Shown: piece after piece, positions 61,791 through 64,000 of the stretch
Layout of the letters: every line of letters begins with the position of its first letter
Position numbering within the stretch: position 1 is the stretch's first letter
Assembly: GCF_002869765.1 (NCBI RefSeq)
Contig: NZ_PNOR01000001.1
Coordinates: 124,001-188,000, forward strand
From: Deinococcus planocerae
GTDB taxonomy: Bacteria > Deinococcota > Deinococci > Deinococcales > Deinococcaceae
DNA: 64,000 bases
Reading direction: 5' to 3'
The notes under the pieces: generated by a model
What the model saw: the letters and a program-made list of their open reading frames with translations, nothing else
Told to the model about the DNA's origin: nothing
Database searches by the model: none
Translations under genes and position numbers: made by a program

Positions 61791-64000
61791 CGGTTGGCGC
61801 TGTAGACGCCGCGTTCACGGCGGCCGCCCTGCTCGACCAGGTGGTTCAGGTGCTGCACGACCACACCCTGGGCGACGAGGCCAAAGAGGAGCAGGGCTTG
61901 AAGCTCTTGCAACATCCTTCCATCGACGTGCGGCGCGCCGTCGCCTCCGCCCTGCCCGCCCGCCTGGGCGACCTCCACCCCGGCGCCGCGTTCGCCCGGC
62001 TCAGGAACATCCAGGGCCAGTTGCTGGACCCTGAACCCGGCCTCGCCCCACGGGCCACGGCGGACATGCTGATCGAGCGCGTGACCCGTCAGGTGCTGGA
62101 GCAGTACCACGAGTCGTACCGCGAGCGTGAGGCCCTGGCCCAATTCATCAGCGTGCCCGGTGAGGTCGTCGCCCTGATCCAGGAACGCCTCCCCCGCCGG
62201 ATGGACAAGCTGCGGGAGGGCCCCGCGGCGTGGAAGGTCCCCGTCCTCGAACGGGTTCTGGCGCAGCTTCAGGACCTCCACGGCCGTCTCGGCGCGGCGG
62301 AGACGGCGACGGGGGACCCGGACAGCGTCGCCACCACGCTGCTCGACGCGCTGTTCTACGAGATCGGGCTGATCAACCACCGCCAGGACCGGGCCTACGC
62401 CCGCATCACCCTCACGCTCACCGGTCAAGCTCCCGCAGTGCGGGGCGCTCTGATCCGGCAGTTGCTCCGCCGGATGGACGAGGTGCGGGACACCGACGCC
62501 TACGTCTTCGAGTACGTGCTCAAGAACGTCCTGGGAGCGCTCCTGGAGGTGGAACGGCCTCTCCCCGAGAACCTGACGGACGAGGTGTTCGCCTGGGCCG
62601 GGCGGTATCACTCGTTCCAGATCGGTCACCAGGCGTTCTTCCCGCAGTTGCGCGAGCTGGTGGAAGCGCGGCTGGCCCGGGAAGACGGAGTGCCTGCCAC
62701 GGTCGTCGCCAGCCTGCGGCGAACCGACCTCACGTCCTCCCGGTACGGCGCTTCCGGGCTTCGGCCCCTGGTGGACCGGCTGCCCGACCCGGTCCTCAAC
62801 CCCGGTGAGGCGTGGAGCGACGCCCTGCTGGGGGCCCTGAACACCCTGGAAGAGCCGGAGGCCTGGCGCGAACTCATCCGCCACGCGCTGACCGCCACGA
62901 GTGCCAAGCCCACCGCCGCGTGGCTGAAGAAGGCGACTCCCTTGCTGAGCCGCATCGGCCACGAGGCGTTCTCCGCCCGGGTCCTGTCCTGGCTCACCAT
63001 GGTGGGCAGCGCCCGCACCTTTGCGCTGGAGAACCCGCCTTTCCAGAAGTACGACGTGAACGCGACCTTCGACGAGTACAACGTCGACGCGCTGCGGGGG
63101 CTGATCTGGCTGCTGGGCACCCTGGAACCCAGAGACGACCACGCCCGGGCCCTCGCGCGCCTCGTCGAGACGGCGCTGAGGAAGGTCGCCCGGCTGGGCC
63201 CCCGCAGTCCCAAACTCGCCAACGCGGGCGTGTACGCCCTGGGGCAACTCCATTCCCCCCTCGCCGTGGCCCAACTGGCCCGCCTGAAAACCCGCGTCAC
63301 CTTCAAGACGACCCTCGGCGAGATTGAAAGGGCCCTGGGGCAAGCCGCCGAGCGCGCCGGGCTGTCGAAGGAGGACCTGGAAGAACTGAGTGTTCCCGGC
63401 TTCGGCCTCGAACCCGGCGGCGTCCGGACCGTGGAGTTGGGCGACGTCACCGCGACCCTCCAGGTCCACGGGAACAGGGTCGATCTCACCTGGGTGGACG
63501 GACGGGGCAAGACGCTCAAGAGCGCGCCCGGCAAGGTCAAAGGCGAGTTCGCCGAGGAAGTGGGCGAGCTCAAGGCGGCCGTGAGGGACATCGGCGCGAC
63601 CCTCGGCGCTCAGGCGCACCGCATCGAGTCGTTCGTCCTGCGGCAGACACGCTGGCCGTACCCGGTGTGGCGCGAACGGTACCTCGACCACCCCCTGATC
63701 GGCACGCTCGCCGCGCGGCTCATCTGGACGTTCACCGAGGACGGCTGGATGCGCAGTGGGATGTGGCACCAGGGCCAGTTCGTGGACGCGCGGGGCACCT
63801 CATTCGAGGTTCCTGCCGGGGCCGAGGTGACGCTCTGGCACCCCGTGCCCGCCGGGCGGGAGGAGGTGGTGGCGTGGCGGGCCTGGCTGGAGGAGCGGGG
63901 CGTCACGCAACCCTTCAAGCAGGCGCACCGCGAGGTGTACCTGCTCACCGACGCCGAGCGGGCCACGCGGGTGTACTCCAACCGCTTCGCGGCACACATC
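61787..64000 (+). CDS. DUF4132-type large protein, 3' end outside window
   Basis: The frame opens at ATG 61787 (MTVGAVDAAFTAAALLDQVV) and stays open to the window edge, 738 codons. The first 550 residues are helical and HEAT-like, with leucine-rich blocks. Then comes IESFVLRQTRWPYPVWRERY, LDHPLIGTLAARLIW and VTLWHPV, a pattern typical of DUF4132 proteins, where 'hPLh..LhrrLhW' is conserved. Role unknown; members often sit near MoxR-type ATPases and VWA proteins. Those genes, if present, lie to the right of the window. Confidence 0.75.
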   Translation, partial: MTVGAVDAAFTAAALLDQVVQVLHDHTLGDEAKEEQGLKLLQHPSIDVRRAVASALPARLGDLHPGAAFARLRNIQGQLLDPEPGLAPRATADMLIERVTRQVLEQYHESYREREALAQFISVPGEVVALIQERLPRRMDKLREGPAAWKVPVLERVLAQLQDLHGRLGAAETATGDPDSVATTLLDALFYEIGLINHRQDRAYARITLTLTGQAPAVRGALIRQLLRRMDEVRDTDAYVFEYVLKNVLGALLEVERPLPENLTDEVFAWAGRYHSFQIGHQAFFPQLRELVEARLAREDGVPATVVASLRRTDLTSSRYGASGLRPLVDRLPDPVLNPGEAWSDALLGALNTLEEPEAWRELIRHALTATSAKPTAAWLKKATPLLSRIGHEAFSARVLSWLTMVGSARTFALENPPFQKYDVNATFDEYNVDALRGLIWLLGTLEPRDDHARALARLVETALRKVARLGPRSPKLANAGVYALGQLHSPLAVAQLARLKTRVTFKTTLGEIERALGQAAERAGLSKEDLEELSVPGFGLEPGGVRTVELGDVTATLQVHGNRVDLTWVDGRGKTLKSAPGKVKGEFAEEVGELKAAVRDIGATLGAQAHRIESFVLRQTRWPYPVWRERYLDHPLIGTLAARLIWTFTEDGWMRSGMWHQGQFVDARGTSFEVPAGAEVTLWHPVPAGREEVVAWRAWLEERGVTQPFKQAHREVYLLTDAERATRVYSNRFAAHI

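Noticed and set aside
61523..63769. Long reverse-strand frame over the DUF4132 gene
   Set aside because: Antisense shadow; the forward frame has recognisable DUF4132 sequence and a coupled start.
1..64000. CRISPR arrays, rRNA and prophage modules
   Set aside because: No regularly spaced repeats, no conserved rRNA segments, no capsid, terminase or tail genes seen; only isolated recombinase and transposase remnants.

Overview
The window is high-GC bacterial DNA that most probably comes from a Deinococcus species, perhaps from an accessory part of the genome or a secondary replicon. The clearest taxonomic hint is a fragment of a Deinococcus-type histone-like HU protein at 60808-60954. The mix of gene families (SARP/STAND regulators, Dpp-type peptide transport, lipoprotein propellers, many insertion-sequence scars) fits that reading. 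I see no rRNA, convincing tRNA, CRISPR array, prophage or replication origin. All family names come from reading motifs by eye; no database search was run.

Layout. 1-2.9 kb: a UspA-type protein coupled to a beta-CASP metallo-hydrolase, a frameshifted small membrane gene and an AhpD-like protein with a clear terminator. 3-7.5 kb: a carboxylesterase scrap, a large ATPase-TPR-BTAD regulator and a convergent methyltransferase. 7.7-13.6 kb: secreted or surface lipoproteins (a broken beta-propeller, an intact propeller, an astacin-like protease with FG-GAP repeats) and an alpha/beta hydrolase. 13.9-17.2 kb: a MocR regulator followed by a YczE-type membrane protein, then a MerR regulator divergent from a small unknown gene. 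17.2-28.8 kb: two more large SARP/STAND regulators, an integrase scar, a TetR regulator, a two-component system and two small membrane proteins. 29-35.6 kb: a glycosyltransferase, a trypsin-like lipoprotein, and a decaying run of small enzymes ending in a P450-like protein without its heme cysteine and an alpha/beta hydrolase.

35.8-51 kb is peptide metabolism. A broken IS630 has cut off an oppC-like permease next to a proline iminopeptidase. After an Lrp regulator and an SDR enzyme come two peptide-transport gene sets: SBP-permease-permease with an M14 carboxypeptidase, then permease-permease-SBP with an acetamidase/formamidase-like enzyme. Neither set has an ATPase gene. The probable logic is import of peptides or amides followed by trimming in the cytoplasm.

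51-64 kb is a scar zone: a decayed HupE/UreJ gene, a 99-bp MITE-like element, a frameshifted IS982 transposase with a start-codon hairpin, and a Tn3 transposase tail. It then carries a divergent TetR / CocE-NonD hydrolase pair with a visible operator, an unknown gene with a perfect 17-bp internal inverted repeat, an AbiE toxin-antitoxin locus whose antitoxin gene is frameshifted, a MATE exporter, stumps of HU and RNase H, and the start of an operon for a DUF4132 protein that runs off the right edge.

A recurring theme is single-base frameshifts, often in C or A runs, inside otherwise well-conserved genes. Some may be assembly errors and some real decay; raw reads would decide.
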